Below, piece after piece: positions 5,647-6,704 of a DNA stretch of 6,704 bases (position 1 is the first letter of the stretch; every line of letters starts with the position of its first letter). Below the pieces are notes generated by a model that was not told where the DNA came from, did no database searches, and saw only the letters and a program-made list of their open reading frames with translations. The stretch comes from an uncultured bacterium (GTDB lineage Bacteria; Hydrogenedentota; Hydrogenedentia; Hydrogenedentales; SLHB01): assembly GCA_937928585.1 (NCBI GenBank), contig CALEZK010000079.1, positions 1-6,704 of the forward strand, written 5' to 3'. The position numbers and the translations under genes are program-made.

Positions 5647-5692
5647 TCCAGGGGCGCTGCCCCTGGCTAGGGTTGCATTGCGCCTTTGGCGC
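5647..5692 (-). repeat. Right outer REP-like inverted repeat (two stem-loops)
   Basis: This is the inverted partner of 5039-5084. Stem B is CCAGGGGC (5648-5655)/GCCCCTGG (5659-5666) with a GCT loop. Stem A is GCGCC (5680-5684)/GGCGC (5688-5692) with a TTT loop. In plus-strand order B precedes A, the mirror image of the left copy, as in BIME-like REP pairs. It lies about 64 bases upstream of the transposase start. The following 46 bases to the stop of the hypothetical gene show nothing recognisable. Confidence 0.85.
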
Positions 5693-5738
5693 GACAGGGA
5701 TACTTAAGTTCGTCCGTGAGCGCGCCGGACTAAAGGCA

Positions 5739-6086
5739 TCAGTCTTGGCCTCTACCCTTTCGGGAAGCGCTCGGCTTACCCGATCGCGAAATCCTTTTAT
5801 CACTCGGATACGTGTGTAAGATAACGCAATATCCAGTCTGGAGTGCTTCCTTGTAGTACCGTTTCTGCAATTTAGTTTTCTTGCGAACTACTTGGATTGT
5901 CCAAATCGAGTACTCTTTCAATTTTGACGGGATCCACCCGGCTTCCCGTATCAACATACGAGCTAGACGCTCACCGTAATAAGGATCCTTATACGAGATG
6001 AGCACATTTACAAATGCGCCTCCAAATTTGCGGATCTGCGGTTCGCCCTTCTCACGAGCAGCGTAACTAAAGCAATACACTGGCAT
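5739..6086 (-). CDS. Hypothetical protein, 115 aa, coupled to the isomerase gene
   Basis: I do not recognise this protein. It begins MPVYCFSYAAREKGEPQIRK, has aromatic- and Tyr-rich segments (YKDPYYGERLARML, RYYKEALQTGYCVILHTY) and a strongly basic, Ser/Gly-rich tail from about residue 95 (SDKRISRSGKPSASRKGRG). No signal peptide or membrane helix is evident, so it is probably cytosolic. The ATG at 6086 is preceded by AGGGG at a good distance and lies three bases after the isomerase stop codon, so it should be cotranscribed and translationally coupled. Its GC content is visibly lower (about 48% over 5761-6060 by hand count) than the neighbouring enzyme genes, which may mean recent acquisition. 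The mobile unit begins within 46 bases of its stop. Gene status is supported by spacing and Shine-Dalgarno more than by homology. Confidence 0.6.
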   Translation of the reverse strand: MPVYCFSYAAREKGEPQIRKFGGAFVNVLISYKDPYYGERLARMLIREAGWIPSKLKEYSIWTIQVVRKKTKLQKRYYKEALQTGYCVILHTYPSDKRISRSGKPSASRKGRGQD

Positions 6087-6089
6087 TGT

Positions 6090-6704
6090 TTACCCCTGGT
6101 GCCAGTAGCATTCCCAACCGAGATATGTCGTAAATGCTTCGTGTATTGCGCGGGCAATTTGGCTGTGGTTTGCGGCGACGTGGTGCTCGAAACCGTTGTG
6201 GCAGATATATTGGAGCAGGGTTTGCAGTTCGGGAACTTTGGCGACGCCGAATCCGCCGAAGGTTTCGATTGGATCGTCGGTGAATTCGCCCTCGCCTACG
6301 TAGGCGCTGATGATTCCTTCGTTGTCGAAGGTGCTGACTCTGCAATAGGTCATGGGTCGCGCCTTGATGCGGCCGTAAATGGTGCCGTAGGTGTTATCTT
6401 TGCCGACGGTTCCCGCGATGATTTCCTGGTAGTCCATGCGGGTGGAATTGAAGCAGCTCTTCGGCAGGTTCGAGCAATGGAAGCAAACGCATTTATCGGG
6501 ATCGTCACCGTAGTTGTTGTTCCAATCCAACAGAAAGCTGGGCGATCCCGCTGCCAGCGCAAGCGCCTGCATGCTTACGGTTCCGGCTACGTCGGTTTCA
6601 CAAGCGGAAGAAAGCAGATCGTCGCTCATCATGCTCATCACAGTGCACGGCACGACGCCGAACCACTCTTCCATGCTGGTCCAGCATTGAATTGCGGTTG
6701 CGTC
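6090..6704 (-). CDS. FucI/AraA-like sugar isomerase, C-terminal part (partial)
   Basis: The last 204 residues of a ketol isomerase related to L-fucose and L-arabinose isomerases, which interconvert an aldose and a ketose in the cytosol using a divalent metal. The frame runs off the right edge; the Met at 6674 is internal, since in-frame residues DATAIQCWTS precede it and match the conserved pre-motif of the family. Seen from the edge, SACETDVAG contains E36 and FLLDWNNNYGDDPDK contains D60. They are 24 residues apart, as are the metal ligands E337 and D361 of E. coli FucI. A His-rich segment, NGFEHHVAANH, near the C-terminus can supply the third ligand. YVGEGEFTDDP is a further family landmark. 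The real substrate could be fucose, arabinose or another sugar. It heads, in this window, a transcript with the 115-aa gene and sits in the same orientation as a sugar permease and dehydrogenase. Confidence 0.87.
   Translation of the reverse strand, partial: DATAIQCWTSMEEWFGVVPCTVMSMMSDDLLSSACETDVAGTVSMQALALAAGSPSFLLDWNNNYGDDPDKCVCFHCSNLPKSCFNSTRMDYQEIIAGTVGKDNTYGTIYGRIKARPMTYCRVSTFDNEGIISAYVGEGEFTDDPIETFGGFGVAKVPELQTLLQYICHNGFEHHVAANHSQIARAIHEAFTTYLGWECYWHQG

Larger units (their letters stand above)
5039..5692 (-). mobile_element. IS200/RAYT-like unit: Y1 transposase between inverted REP-like repeats
   Basis: A unit of about 654 bases with a single transposase gene (5130-5582). It is bounded by 46-bp inverted repeats at 5039-5084 and 5647-5692 that agree at 43 of 46 positions. 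Each repeat contains two perfect stem-loops: GCGCC-AAA-GGCGC (5-bp stem) and CCAGGGGC-NNN-GCCCCTGG (8-bp stem). A second, inner inverted pair of hairpins sits closer to the gene (5105-5121 and 5607-5621). Subterminal hairpins recognised as single-stranded DNA are typical of Y1 HUH transposases. Inverted flanking REPs are typical of REP-associated tyrosine transposases (RAYTs). The true ends and any target site cannot be fixed from one copy. The unit separates the isomerase pair from the oxidoreductase-permease pair. Confidence 0.75.

Overview
The window is a mostly minus-strand stretch of a flagellated, carbohydrate-using bacterium. Moderate-to-high GC, tight gene spacing, a Gfo/Idh/MocA oxidoreductase beside a ribose-type permease, a FucI-like isomerase and a REP-type IS200-like element would fit the PVC superphylum or a related candidate phylum such as Hydrogenedentota. 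That placement is an impression from gene content, not a demonstrated affiliation.

Read in the direction of transcription (right to left): a FucI-like sugar isomerase is cut by the right edge (6090-6704). Three bases after its stop comes an unrecognised 115-aa gene (5739-6086). A compact mobile unit follows (about 5039-5692): a 150-aa Y1 HUH transposase flanked by a near-perfect pair of 46-bp inverted REP-like sequences, with a second, shorter inverted hairpin pair inside them. After a 323-base gap (4807-5129), which holds one arm of that element plus CACGAA-type repeats, come a Gfo/Idh/MocA oxidoreductase (3781-4806) and, three bases later, a ribose-type ABC permease (2836-3777). Isomerase, oxidoreductase and permease look like one sugar or polyol uptake and catabolism locus into which the mobile unit may have inserted. 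No ABC ATPase or solute-binding protein is in view.

Next is a small FlgM-type anti-sigma-28 gene (2343-2639). About 57 bases upstream of its start is an almost perfect sigma-28 (FliA) promoter, TAAAGTTT-N11-GCCGATAT. FlgM is therefore probably made under control of the sigma factor it inhibits, a classic late flagellar feedback loop, although no other flagellar gene is in the window.

The left part encodes a two-gene potassium uptake system: a KtrB/TrkH-type membrane subunit (801-2183) followed 13 bases later by its KtrA/TrkA-type RCK regulatory subunit (101-787). The leader of the first gene carries nested inverted repeats. A short open frame that runs off the left edge (1-71) may be the start of another minus-strand gene.

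There is no evidence for tRNA, rRNA, CRISPR or prophage. The most unusual items are the doubly symmetric REP/transposase unit and the FliA promoter of the lone flgM.
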